A stretch of DNA of 38,702 nucleotides from contig NZ_LQYA01000047.1 of assembly GCF_001531445.1 (NCBI RefSeq), positions 1-38,702 of the forward strand, in the 5' to 3' direction. The position numbers and the translations under genes are program-made. The first letter of the stretch is position 1. The number at the start of each line of letters is the position of its first letter. Under the pieces are notes generated by a model that was given only the letters and a program-made list of their open reading frames with translations, did no database searches and was not told the DNA's origin. This document shows, piece by piece, positions 24,045-30,855 of this stretch. This DNA comes from Sporosarcina koreensis. Its GTDB lineage: Bacteria > Bacillota > Bacilli > Bacillales_A > Planococcaceae.

Positions 24045-24491
24045 TTACATTCCTTTCATATGTAAAATATCTTTCAATTTACGAAACGTGTTAACGAACG
24101 TATCAATCTCATGTTCTTCGACTTTTCCAACGAAAAGCTTCTCGATGCTCTCATAAACGGCTTCGTCGGACTTTCTGAGAACTTCTTCTCCTGAAGTGGT
24201 CAATTGTACAATTTTGGCGCGTTGATCATTCGGATCTTTATCAGAGGCGACAAGTCCTTTTTCCTCCAACTTCTTCAATCGGGTCGAAATGGCGCTCTTA
24301 TGCACTCCTTGTATTTCGGCCAACTTACCATTTGATAACGGACCTTGCGTCGAAAGTATTTTCAGCACTTGAATCTGCTCAGGCGAGTATTCATCCCAAA
24401 CATCGACATTGACCGACTTTACAACATGCTCGGATCCGTAAATTAACACTTCCTGAAACAACTCAATTGCTTCTTCCAGTTTCTCTCTCAA
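24045..24491 (-). CDS. MarR family transcriptional regulator
   Basis: A 148-aa winged-helix repressor: QVLKILSTQGPLSNGKLAEIQGV, recognition helix HKSAISTRLKKLEEKGLV and wing DPNDQRAKIVQLT are the classical MarR pattern (about 40-105), with dimerisation helices at both ends. TTG at 24491 is preferred because GAGGGGG (24507-24501) lies 9 nt upstream; the longer frame from TTG 24509 would contain that SD. The promoter and SD lie inside a 41-bp palindrome, so autorepression is likely. Cotranscribed with the MMPL exporter, a common inducible efflux layout. Confidence 0.9.
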   Translation of the reverse strand: MREKLEEAIELFQEVLIYGSEHVVKSVNVDVWDEYSPEQIQVLKILSTQGPLSNGKLAEIQGVHKSAISTRLKKLEEKGLVASDKDPNDQRAKIVQLTTSGEEVLRKSDEAVYESIEKLFVGKVEEHEIDTFVNTFRKLKDILHMKGM

Positions 24492-24495
24492 TATA

Positions 24496-24549
24496 GTAGA
24501 CCCCCTCAACTAATATACATAGTTTAGGGGGTCTACTAATTAACGTCAA
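24496..24549 (-). promoter_or_regulatory. marR-MMPL promoter with a 41-bp palindromic operator
   Basis: On the minus strand TTGACG (24549-24544), a 17-nt spacer and TAAACT (24526-24521) form a SigA promoter. The -10 lies within a 41-bp palindrome (24496-24536): outer arms GTAGACCCCCT and AGGGGGTCTAC, inner arms AACTA and TAGTT around TGTATAT. Its downstream arm supplies the SD of marR. Confidence 0.8.
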
Positions 24550-24641
24550 TGGATAAGATATGTCGTTTGGTAGGGTAGGACGGGAGAAAGCTTGATAGGG
24601 AAGGGCGCCAGGGGATTGTGACAAAATCGTGGCGGAACCAT

Positions 24642-24693
24642 CAGGCGGTTTCATCCCATCTTCAGGCGGTTTATCTGGATGAGATGGTGGTGA
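24642..24693. repeat. Array D: short 21-nt-period array, core CAGGCGGTTT
   Basis: CAGGCGGTTT at 24642 and 24663 (21 nt apart), with a decayed third unit ATGGTGGTGA at 24684 in register (6 of 10 matches). It lies between the marR promoter and the terminator of the DUF4288-like gene. Confidence 0.65.
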
Positions 24694-24697
24694 CATG

Positions 24698-24733
24698 AAA
24701 AAACGGAGCAGACAGCCAAATTGGCACTGCTCC
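24698..24733 (-). terminator. Terminator of the DUF4288-like gene
   Basis: Minus-strand GGAGCAG (24733-24727) pairs with CTGCTCC (24711-24705), with an inner CCAA/TTGG stem, followed by GTTTTTT. Confidence 0.88.
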
Positions 24734-24748
24734 ATTTTCCATTCCTGC

Positions 24749-25081
24749 TTATTTATCCAATGAATATTTCTCAATGACCTCGCCCGCTGTCATAGGTTCG
24801 TCAAACGGTAAAAAGCGGCTGTACACTTCCTTGAAGTCAACATCTCCATCAAAGTGGTCAACTACTTCAAACACATCGAGAAGGGTGACAAAACTCCAGG
24901 TCGTCTGTCCGCCAACTGCATTTTCATACGTGAGATCCACGAAATGGCCACGGATTTTCGTTTCGATACCGTCCTGACCGGACGCCCGGAGTAACACAAT
25001 CGTTTCCTCGAACGTTTTTGATGAATATTCATTTGGTATGACGGTTGATTCCAACAAGAGCTTGACTGAATAAAGCTTCAT
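24749..25081 (-). CDS. Small uncharacterised protein, DUF4288-like
   Basis: A 110-aa acidic cytoplasmic protein. The start MKLYSVKLLLESTVIPNE and the following strand FEETIVLLRA resemble DUF4288 proteins, a small family of unknown function; this is by recall and not certain. No catalytic motif, signal or membrane segment is seen. ATG 25081 is preferred over ATG 25087, which lies directly on the GGGGGA SD. Monocistronic with its own terminator. Confidence 0.6.
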   Translation of the reverse strand: MKLYSVKLLLESTVIPNEYSSKTFEETIVLLRASGQDGIETKIRGHFVDLTYENAVGGQTTWSFVTLLDVFEVVDHFDGDVDFKEVYSRFLPFDEPMTAGEVIEKYSLDK

Positions 25082-25119
25082 GAACATCCCCCAATGTCTT
25101 TTCCTCCATTTATATCACA

Positions 25120-26247
25120 TCATTCGGCGGTACCGGTAATAATCCCTTCAATCTCTTCGACCGGCAGAGGACCGTACTCGCGGCTATCGTATCCTCGCCA
25201 CCATTGATCTACGAGAATGAACACCGTATTTTCTTCTACAGTTACCGCTGCCATGTTCGTATTGAAGTACTCTTGAGTTGATTTTTCATTTACAATTGCA
25301 CTGCGTGGTGTCTTATTGAAATACTCTTCCTCGCTTAAGCCTTGCATAGTTGCTTTCCCATAAAACGTATCAAGCTTCTTTCCGTCGATATACACTTGGC
25401 CGCCTTTAATTTCGACTGTTTCACCGGGTAATCCGACAACTCTTCCGATATACTTTTCAGGAACGGCCGGATTCTGGGCGATGACGGAGGACGGCATATG
25501 ATAATAAACGGCTTGCCCCCGCTTTAGTTCGTCGAAATCAGTTGAAACGACAAGCTGCCCATGCTCATGGAATTCGAAATCATGATTACCCCTATCCATT
25601 GAATCGGATCCCCATTCAATCAAAAATGTATGTTCGGATTGTGGTGCGATTTCCAAACGTTCGGTGGTGGCCATATCAGTAATTACCTCTTCTAAATACC
25701 TCCAAGTATGGTACTCGATGCCGTCTTCACCAACGAAGATTCGTGGCCCCTTTTTCTCCAATTTGTAAGTGAATCCACCTTCTCCACTGACCTTGATGGT
25801 ATACGTATTCCCTTTTTGCTTGACGGTGAAATTTTCGTACGTGCCCGGCACTAGTAGGGGTTCGTTAATTTTAAAATTAAACATTGCCGCTAATTCGGGG
25901 TTGTTAATATAATAATCTTCAATTGTCAATTTAGATCCGTCAAATAATAGTACGTAATATGTTTCACTCGTGTGGCTTAATTGTTGCATTGCCAATTGAT
26001 TCCATGAGGCGGTAACATTCGCCGACTTGGATTCTCCAAGACTGGTATACAGACCGAAGCCGACTGAAAGCAAAACGATTACTGAAAGGAAAGTGGGAAG
26101 CAATTTACTAACTCGAAACGATTTAATAGGGTGTGTCTGTATGGAAATTCGTTGGCGCATTTTTTCTTTTTGCTCGGAAGAAGGTCGAAACGCTTGGCCA
26201 AGCTTCTCCAACTCTTGTGCTATGTCATCATCGGATAAGTGTTTCAT
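25120..26247 (-). CDS. Membrane protein with signal peptidase I-like domain, probable anti-sigma factor
   Basis: A 375-aa protein: a short cytoplasmic N-terminus (1-45), one membrane helix (about 49-69), a region without known match (about 75-200), then a type I signal peptidase-like (S26) domain (about 205-375). S26 landmarks are SDSM (Ser216-Met217), RGQAVYYHMP, RVVGLPGETVEI (269-280), GGQVYIDGKKL and DSREYGPLPVEEI. The catalytic Lys that should precede Arg269 is Gly268, so proteolysis is doubtful. It overlaps the ECF sigma gene by 20 nt, the usual place for an anti-sigma factor, though no zinc motif is present. ATG 26247 has AAAGGTGG 8 nt upstream. Function is inferred. Confidence 0.75.
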   Translation of the reverse strand: MKHLSDDDIAQELEKLGQAFRPSSEQKEKMRQRISIQTHPIKSFRVSKLLPTFLSVIVLLSVGFGLYTSLGESKSANVTASWNQLAMQQLSHTSETYYVLLFDGSKLTIEDYYINNPELAAMFNFKINEPLLVPGTYENFTVKQKGNTYTIKVSGEGGFTYKLEKKGPRIFVGEDGIEYHTWRYLEEVITDMATTERLEIAPQSEHTFLIEWGSDSMDRGNHDFEFHEHGQLVVSTDFDELKRGQAVYYHMPSSVIAQNPAVPEKYIGRVVGLPGETVEIKGGQVYIDGKKLDTFYGKATMQGLSEEEYFNKTPRSAIVNEKSTQEYFNTNMAAVTVEENTVFILVDQWWRGYDSREYGPLPVEEIEGIITGTAE

Positions 26248-26749
26248 CCGTAAAACCACCTTTCTCTAATTCTATTTTGAACGCGGCAAGTGCCCTCGAT
26301 AGGCTCATTTTCACTTTTCCTTCCGACCAATTAAGAACGGCTGATGTTTCATTCGTCGAAAACCCTTGGATTTTCCGAAGGATAATGACTTGCTGGTAAC
26401 TTGGCTTTAATTGGTTGAGCGCTTCGTAAAATTGTTTTTGCTGTGAATTAAGTAGGGCAATCTCTTCTGATGATCGTTCGTGCTTGGTATTAAGTGTATG
26501 AAGATCAAAATAATACGTTATAGGATTCTTCTTTCTGAAATAACTCATCGTCGTCGTGTAGGCGATACGGAAAATCCATGTTTTGACGAGGGAGTCCCCC
26601 TTGAATTGATGTTCATTCCGGATAACTTTCATAAACGTCTCTTGAGACAGGTCCTCGGCTGTATGGGAATCTTTCACGAGCATGAGGATGTAACTGTAGA
26701 CGGCATCATAATATTCATCAAACCACGCTTCACTCGACAAATCGTTCAC
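26228..26749 (-). CDS. ECF RNA polymerase sigma factor (paired with S26-like protein)
   Basis: A 173-aa sigma-70 family factor with only regions 2 and 4: region 2 (about 10-75; HTAEDLSQETFMKVI, VKTWIFRIAYTTTMSYFRKK) and region 4 (about 110-165; LKPSYQQVIILRKIQGFSTNET, WSEGKVKMSLSRALAAFK). The start is uncertain: GTG 26749 or TTG 26740; AGCGAGGTG suits TTG 26740 better. It is translationally coupled to the S26-like gene by overlap. I could not find a clear autoregulatory ECF promoter upstream, so the recognised sequence is unknown. Confidence 0.88.
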   Translation of the reverse strand: MNDLSSEAWFDEYYDAVYSYILMLVKDSHTAEDLSQETFMKVIRNEHQFKGDSLVKTWIFRIAYTTTMSYFRKKNPITYYFDLHTLNTKHERSSEEIALLNSQQKQFYEALNQLKPSYQQVIILRKIQGFSTNETSAVLNWSEGKVKMSLSRALAAFKIELEKGGFTDETLIR

Positions 26750-26835
26750 CTCGCTTGTTACTTACTTAGACGCATCCTCATAAAATCGGTAACGAAACTT
26801 ACATAAATCATATACTACTAGTTCCAAACTACAAC

Positions 26836-26876
26836 AAAAGACCGCGTGCACACATTGATGAAGTGTGCATGCGGCC
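26836..26876 (-). terminator. Terminator of the sigma/DUF4179 operon
   Basis: A long imperfect stem (26863-26876 with 26840-26853, containing GTGTGCA and TGCACAC) is followed by TTTTG on the minus strand. Confidence 0.82.
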
Positions 26877-26889
26877 AATGCAATTTTGT

Positions 26890-28470
26890 TTAGTTTTTGC
26901 CAGTCAACGGAACTTTCCATTGCTCCTCAACAGGGTAATAATTCATTTTCGAGACAAGATACAACGTCAATTCCTCTGGTACTTCCTCCAATCCGTCCAA
27001 TTGCATGTCCATTGTTGTTATGTGGCGGCCGTTCCCGTCTTTTTCATCTAAAATGGAACCGCTGAAGTTAGCGGGGTAGCTATTGCCTTTACCATCTACA
27101 GCAATCCAGCTGCCGAAGTCCGCATCAAGAGAGTCCATGCCACCTTCCAATTTGAGGACGACTGATTTATCCTCGCCGAAAAGGGGCATTTTCACGCTTT
27201 TGACTGTTAAATGATTTCCTTTGTAGTCGAACGATACCGGTTGTTTTTTTATGTTTTCCGGTTTAAATGTAAGGGAAAGTTCCGTTGGCTCCGTTTTATA
27301 GACGCCGTTCAATACAAAGGTCAGTTGGTCCTCGCCTTTAGGGACGAATGAATCAATCCAAGACGTGCCTCCTGTGGAGCTGATATCCTGGCCAGTACCT
27401 TGCAGCATGCCGGTTTCTGAATTGGTTGAGCTCCAGCTGGAGTAAATGACGTCACCCTTCGCATTTTCGATATGGTAGGCAATTGAGGTGTTATTTCCAA
27501 AGACAAGCGAATCCATGCTTTCTTTGCCGAACATTTCCTCGAACTTGCGTTTTGCCTCTTCAGACTTTTTCCGTTCGTCTTTTGTGAAGGCAGTCTCATA
27601 AAATAGTTCAATGGAAGAAGGCGCTGTCTGCAGTTTCTTCAAATCGATTTGGACACCATGATGGACAGCAGATGCATCTTTCAAATCCGCTATTTTTGTC
27701 AGTTTGCGGTTCTCATGCAAGTCGACAGGGACTTCCAACTGCCAGTAGCCTTTCACGCCATTCAACTCCACTAAGTTAAATTGAATTGTGATTTTTTCTA
27801 TATTGTCTTGATCGCGCAGCGAAAATTCGACGTTTCCATAATCACTTCCTTCTTGCCATCCAGTTCCTATTCCATCCAATTCGTTTCCGTTTTGGTCGGT
27901 GGCTGTTATATCGTTTTCAGAATCTGCCATGTTTAAATACGTATCTTGCGGTTTTCCATTTTTATTCAACACTTTGTAAGAAAGCGAGACCCTTGACGAG
28001 TCGGCAATGACGTCTTCCACAACAAACGTCAGCCCTTGATCCTCAACCGCCAAATCTACCCGTTGCGTCAACCCAGATTCCGCTGCTATTTTCAATCCAT
28101 CGTCGACTTGGTCGGTCGAGAACAGCCCACCAATGAATTGTGCGAAACTCGGATTAACGGTTGCTCCGATGCCTATTGCCAAAACTACACCTGCAGCTGA
28201 AATTGCAACTCGTTTCCAAGTAGCTTTGCGCCTAGGTTTGTGAGCCTTCCCATATGGCTCCAACTGATCCAGGACAAGATCTGTGAAATTCTCAGACAGT
28301 GTAGGTGTCTGCAATGTTTCTTCAATAAAGTGCTGCTCCTCTTGATATGCATTCACAACTTTTCCACAGGACGTGCACGACTGTACATGCACTTCAATTT
28401 CAGCCAACTCTTCTTTTGGCAACAACTCATCTACAAATTGTGATAGCTTATCCGCCGTTGGACAGTTCAT
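26890..28470 (-). CDS. Zinc-finger anti-sigma factor with DUF4179 domain
   Basis: A 526-aa membrane anti-sigma factor. The N-terminal zinc-type domain has HVQSCTSC (HxxxCxxC, about 29-36), then one membrane helix (about 88-107; VAISAAGVVLAIGIGATV) and a large extracytoplasmic part (about 110-526) with a DUF4179-type start (GLTQRVDLAVEDQGLTFVVE) and further beta-rich immunoglobulin-like modules. ATG 28470 has AAGGAGG 8 nt upstream; it overlaps the sigma gene by 23 nt. It should hold the adjacent sigma factor at the membrane and sense an envelope signal; which signal is unknown. Confidence 0.88.
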   Translation of the reverse strand: MNCPTADKLSQFVDELLPKEELAEIEVHVQSCTSCGKVVNAYQEEQHFIEETLQTPTLSENFTDLVLDQLEPYGKAHKPRRKATWKRVAISAAGVVLAIGIGATVNPSFAQFIGGLFSTDQVDDGLKIAAESGLTQRVDLAVEDQGLTFVVEDVIADSSRVSLSYKVLNKNGKPQDTYLNMADSENDITATDQNGNELDGIGTGWQEGSDYGNVEFSLRDQDNIEKITIQFNLVELNGVKGYWQLEVPVDLHENRKLTKIADLKDASAVHHGVQIDLKKLQTAPSSIELFYETAFTKDERKKSEEAKRKFEEMFGKESMDSLVFGNNTSIAYHIENAKGDVIYSSWSSTNSETGMLQGTGQDISSTGGTSWIDSFVPKGEDQLTFVLNGVYKTEPTELSLTFKPENIKKQPVSFDYKGNHLTVKSVKMPLFGEDKSVVLKLEGGMDSLDADFGSWIAVDGKGNSYPANFSGSILDEKDGNGRHITTMDMQLDGLEEVPEELTLYLVSKMNYYPVEEQWKVPLTGKN

Positions 28471-29014
28471 GAAAATATCCTCCTTCACGTTTCACCGTTT
28501 CTCTCATTTTTTTCTTAGCCCGATGCAGTTTATTGCGCACCGTTGATAAGGGTACATCCATCACTTCACCGATTTCCTCGTAACTGATTTCATTTACATA
28601 ACGAAGAAGAATGATGAGCCGTTCGTCTTCTGGCAATGTCCCGATGAGCCGCTCCAATTGTCGGCTTTTCTCCTTCTTCAGAAAAACCAATTCAGGATGA
28701 TTCGGTTCGACTACTCTTTCTTCGTCTATCTCGATTTGGGTCATCGAGTACCGTTTCTTTCTGAATTCATCCATGCAATGATTGATGGCAACCCGGTAGA
28801 GCCAGCCGGAAAATGAGCCGCTTGCATCATACTTTCTAAGATTGCGGTACACTTTAATGAACGCATCTTGGACGAGGTCCTGTGCGTCTTGCGGATTTTT
28901 CGTCATCCGCAAAATGGTTGCATATAATTGATTTTTATATTTGTTGATAATGTGTGCATAGGCTTGTTTGTCGCCCGCCAACACTTGCTGTATCCAAAGC
29001 TGCTCCTGTTCCAT
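28448..29014 (-). CDS. ECF RNA polymerase sigma factor (paired with DUF4179 anti-sigma)
   Basis: A 188-aa ECF factor with region 2 (about 20-90; QDAQDLVQDAFIKVYRNL, FSGWLYRVAINHCMDEFRKK) and region 4 (about 120-175; LPEDERLIILLRYVNEISYEEI, VPLSTVRNKLHRAKKKMRE). AGGAGGT lies 5 nt before ATG 29014. The gene overlaps its anti-sigma partner by 23 nt. The leader holds a 14-bp perfect palindrome (29036-29049). The pair is similar in layout to sigW-rsiW but clearly distinct in sequence. Confidence 0.92.
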   Translation of the reverse strand: MEQEQLWIQQVLAGDKQAYAHIINKYKNQLYATILRMTKNPQDAQDLVQDAFIKVYRNLRKYDASGSFSGWLYRVAINHCMDEFRKKRYSMTQIEIDEERVVEPNHPELVFLKKEKSRQLERLIGTLPEDERLIILLRYVNEISYEEIGEVMDVPLSTVRNKLHRAKKKMRETVKREGGYFHELSNGG

Positions 29015-29035
29015 AGTTACCTCCTAACCGAAACG

Positions 29036-29049
29036 GACATGCGCATGTC
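29036..29049. promoter_or_regulatory. Perfect 14-bp palindrome in the sigma gene leader
   Basis: GACATGCGCATGTC lies 21 nt upstream of the sigma start. It could be a regulator site or a small hairpin near the SD. A nearby TGAAAC has no CGT at ECF spacing, so no ECF promoter is called. Confidence 0.4.
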
Positions 29050-29221
29050 TTTTTGTGTTTCATATAGTATAACGGGTTGGACTTGAGGATAATTTCATAG
29101 TTTGGAGATTTTGTTGTGAATAATTAACGGGTTATTGGATTCATTCTTCTAATTAAAGGATTGATGTCGTCGGAAGGCGAACTGTACAATTGATTGTCAT
29201 AGTAGTTGAAGGGGTGAGGAA

Positions 29222-29683
29222 ATGCGTGGGCTGGCTTTTAGAATAAAAAATGCACATGGTAAACCTTTGTCTGATATCCTGACGGGTATTGCAGATCCAT
29301 CCTGGCATTGGTTCATTGATCTAGTAGAGTCATATCAAGTAGAAAACGGCTCCTTGACCGTGCCGCTTTTTCAGGAAACAATTATGGATGGCCGCTCATT
29401 TTTAAATCATATTGCCGAAACAGTGTCCTATCTTATTTTTACGGATTTAAAAGCCTTTCCGACAAAAGAAAGCATTGTAGAAGTAAAAGTGCTCGAAGAC
29501 TACGTGGAAAGTTCCTGCCAATTTTCACTTATAGTGATCGACTCGTCGTATGTATGGATTCTTGCAAAAGATCAACAGCTAATTCATCGTCTTCATGAGC
29601 GGGCAAATGCAAATGGTTATACAAATATAGAGTTTATTCCCTATGAAGATGATCTAAATACAATTTTGAATGTATGGGGGTGA
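29222..29683 (+). CDS. DUF2691 family protein
   Basis: A 153-aa cytoplasmic protein of a small Bacillales family of unknown function. Recognised by MRGLAFRIKNAHGKPLSDIL at the start, YLIFTDLKAFPTKESIVEV in the middle and SLIVIDSSYVWILAKD near the end. No signal, membrane helix or catalytic motif. GAAGGGGTGAGG precedes ATG 29222. No link to the flanking genes is evident. Confidence 0.75.
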   Translation: MRGLAFRIKNAHGKPLSDILTGIADPSWHWFIDLVESYQVENGSLTVPLFQETIMDGRSFLNHIAETVSYLIFTDLKAFPTKESIVEVKVLEDYVESSCQFSLIVIDSSYVWILAKDQQLIHRLHERANANGYTNIEFIPYEDDLNTILNVWG

Positions 29684-29760
29684 ATGCCGGCGGAACAGAA
29701 TCCCCGAGGTCCTCGGTTCAATATGATACACTGGGGGAAAATGCAAAGGACGGATGCTGA

Positions 29761-30366
29761 ATGGGGAATTATTGGCATGAGCGTTTTTCCGCGGAAGAGT
29801 ATATCTATGGAAAAGAGCCAAATCAGTTTGTCGTCGAGGCGGCGAGCATGCTTCCGAAAGGAAAGGTGCTTTGCATCGCTGAAGGTGAAGGACGGAACGC
29901 CGTTTACTTGGCTTCTCTCGGATATGACGTGACGACTTGGGACTTCGCGCAATCTGGACTGAATAAGACTCGACAACTGGCAGAGGAACAAGGGGTTTCC
30001 GTAAAGACAGAGCTTCGTGATTTAGCGGAAGTAGAGTGGGAAGCAGAACAATGGGATGCAATTGTCCATGTGTTTGGACATTTACCGCCGGATATCATGG
30101 ATAGGACAATGGAAGGCATTCAAATGACGCTGAAGCCGGGTGGCTATTATATAAGCGAACTATACACGAAAGAGCAGCTTCGCTTTGGCACGGGCGGACC
30201 AGGGAATGCGGCGATGCTTGTGGATCCAGCGGACATGCTGAAAAAGTTCGATGGCTATTTCATTAAGCACTTCTATGTCGGAGAAGTGAATCGTGAAGAG
30301 GGCTTGCAACATACAGGGCAAGCTCACGTCGCGCAAAGTATGTTTCAGAAAAGAGAGGAAGCGTGA
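29761..30366 (+). CDS. Class I SAM-dependent methyltransferase
   Basis: A 201-aa cytoplasmic methyltransferase, TehB/thiopurine-methyltransferase-like. It begins YWHERFSAEEYIYGKEPNQF, and the SAM-binding motif I is VLCIAEGEGRNAVYLASLGY (about 37-56), followed by the acidic VTTWDFAQSGL and the post-motif WDAIVHVFGHLPPD and LKPGGYYISELY. Small-molecule or toxic-oxyanion methylation is typical of the group; the substrate is unknown. AAAGGA lies 10 nt before ATG 29761. Only 3 nt separate it from ywbE, so they form an operon. Confidence 0.88.
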   Translation: MGNYWHERFSAEEYIYGKEPNQFVVEAASMLPKGKVLCIAEGEGRNAVYLASLGYDVTTWDFAQSGLNKTRQLAEEQGVSVKTELRDLAEVEWEAEQWDAIVHVFGHLPPDIMDRTMEGIQMTLKPGGYYISELYTKEQLRFGTGGPGNAAMLVDPADMLKKFDGYFIKHFYVGEVNREEGLQHTGQAHVAQSMFQKREEA

Positions 30367-30369
30367 AAG

Positions 30370-30564
30370 ATGGACGGACGAAACCGAAGTGATGTGAAAC
30401 CAGGATTGAAAGTCGCTGTCATTCTAAAGAAGGATCAACGAACAGGCGTGAAAACGGAAGGCATCGTCAAAGATTTATTAACCAACTCAAGCTTCCATCC
30501 GCATGGCATTAAAGTGCGGCTGGAAGATGGGCAAGTCGGAAGGGTAAGCGATATTTTGGGGTAA
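30370..30564 (+). CDS. ywbE: YwbE family protein (DUF2196)
   Basis: A 64-aa protein of the conserved YwbE family, predicted to fold as a small beta-barrel; function unknown. Signatures are VKPGLKVAVILKKDQRTG, TEGIVKDLLTNSSFHPHGIK and LEDGQVGRVSDIL. The SD GAGGAAG lies in the end of the methyltransferase gene. Array B2 begins 20 nt after the stop. Confidence 0.88.
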   Translation: MDGRNRSDVKPGLKVAVILKKDQRTGVKTEGIVKDLLTNSSFHPHGIKVRLEDGQVGRVSDILG

Positions 30565-30584
30565 GTTCTTGGTTTGTTTGAATC

Positions 30585-30781
30585 GCGTCCAAAGCGAGCT
30601 GCCGCGCGTCCAAAGTCAATGGTACCGCGTCCAAAGCGGGCTGTCGCGCGTCCAAAGTCAATGGTACCGCGTCCAAAGCGGGCTGTCGCGCGTCCAAGTC
30701 AATGGTACCGCGTCCAAAGCGGGCTGTCACGCGCTCAAAGCAGTCAGTCGCGAGTCCAAAGCGAGCAGTTCCATGCCCAAA
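30585..30781. repeat. Array B2: 21-nt-period intergenic array, core GCGTCCAAA
   Basis: Core copies start at 30585, 30606, 30627, 30648, 30669, 30690, 30710, 30731, 30752 and 30773. The period is 21 nt except for one 20-nt step where one A of the core is lost. The last three cores are decayed (GCGCTCAAA, GAGTCCAAA, ATGCCCAAA). Spacers alternate between GCGGGCTGTCGC-like and GTCAATGGTACC, showing 42-nt duplication. The same 9-nt core as in array B1, 16 kb away, but with mostly different spacers. It lies between ywbE and a bidirectional terminator. Confidence 0.95.
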
Positions 30782-30800
30782 GAAAATCTAACACCTATCA

Positions 30801-30840
30801 AAAACCGGCGAAAGGACATCGATTGTCCTTCGCCGGTTTT
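30801..30840. terminator. Bidirectional terminator between array B2 and the permease
   Basis: A near-perfect 17-bp stem: AAAACCGGCGAA (30801-30812) pairs with TTCGCCGGTTTT (30829-30840), with an AGGAC/GTCCT inner stem. A- and T-runs at the ends allow termination both ways for the convergent ywbE and permease genes. Confidence 0.88.
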
Positions 30841-30855
30841 ATTAGTATAAGCTAT

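Noticed and set aside
24492..24774. Frame extending upstream of marR on the minus strand
   Set aside because: It crosses the promoter, palindrome, array D and a terminator; no family resemblance.
26750..26840. ECF-type GGAACT promoter before the sigma gene at 26228-26749
   Set aside because: The nearest CGT-type -10 is about 25 nt away, beyond ECF spacing.
29036..29067. ECF autoregulatory promoter (TGAAAC and CGTT) before the sigma gene at 28448-29014
   Set aside because: The spacer is 21 nt instead of 16-17.
14163..30781. CRISPR arrays
   Set aside because: Cores of 9 nt and spacers of 10-12 nt are far below CRISPR sizes, spacers are similar or duplicated, and no cas genes are present.
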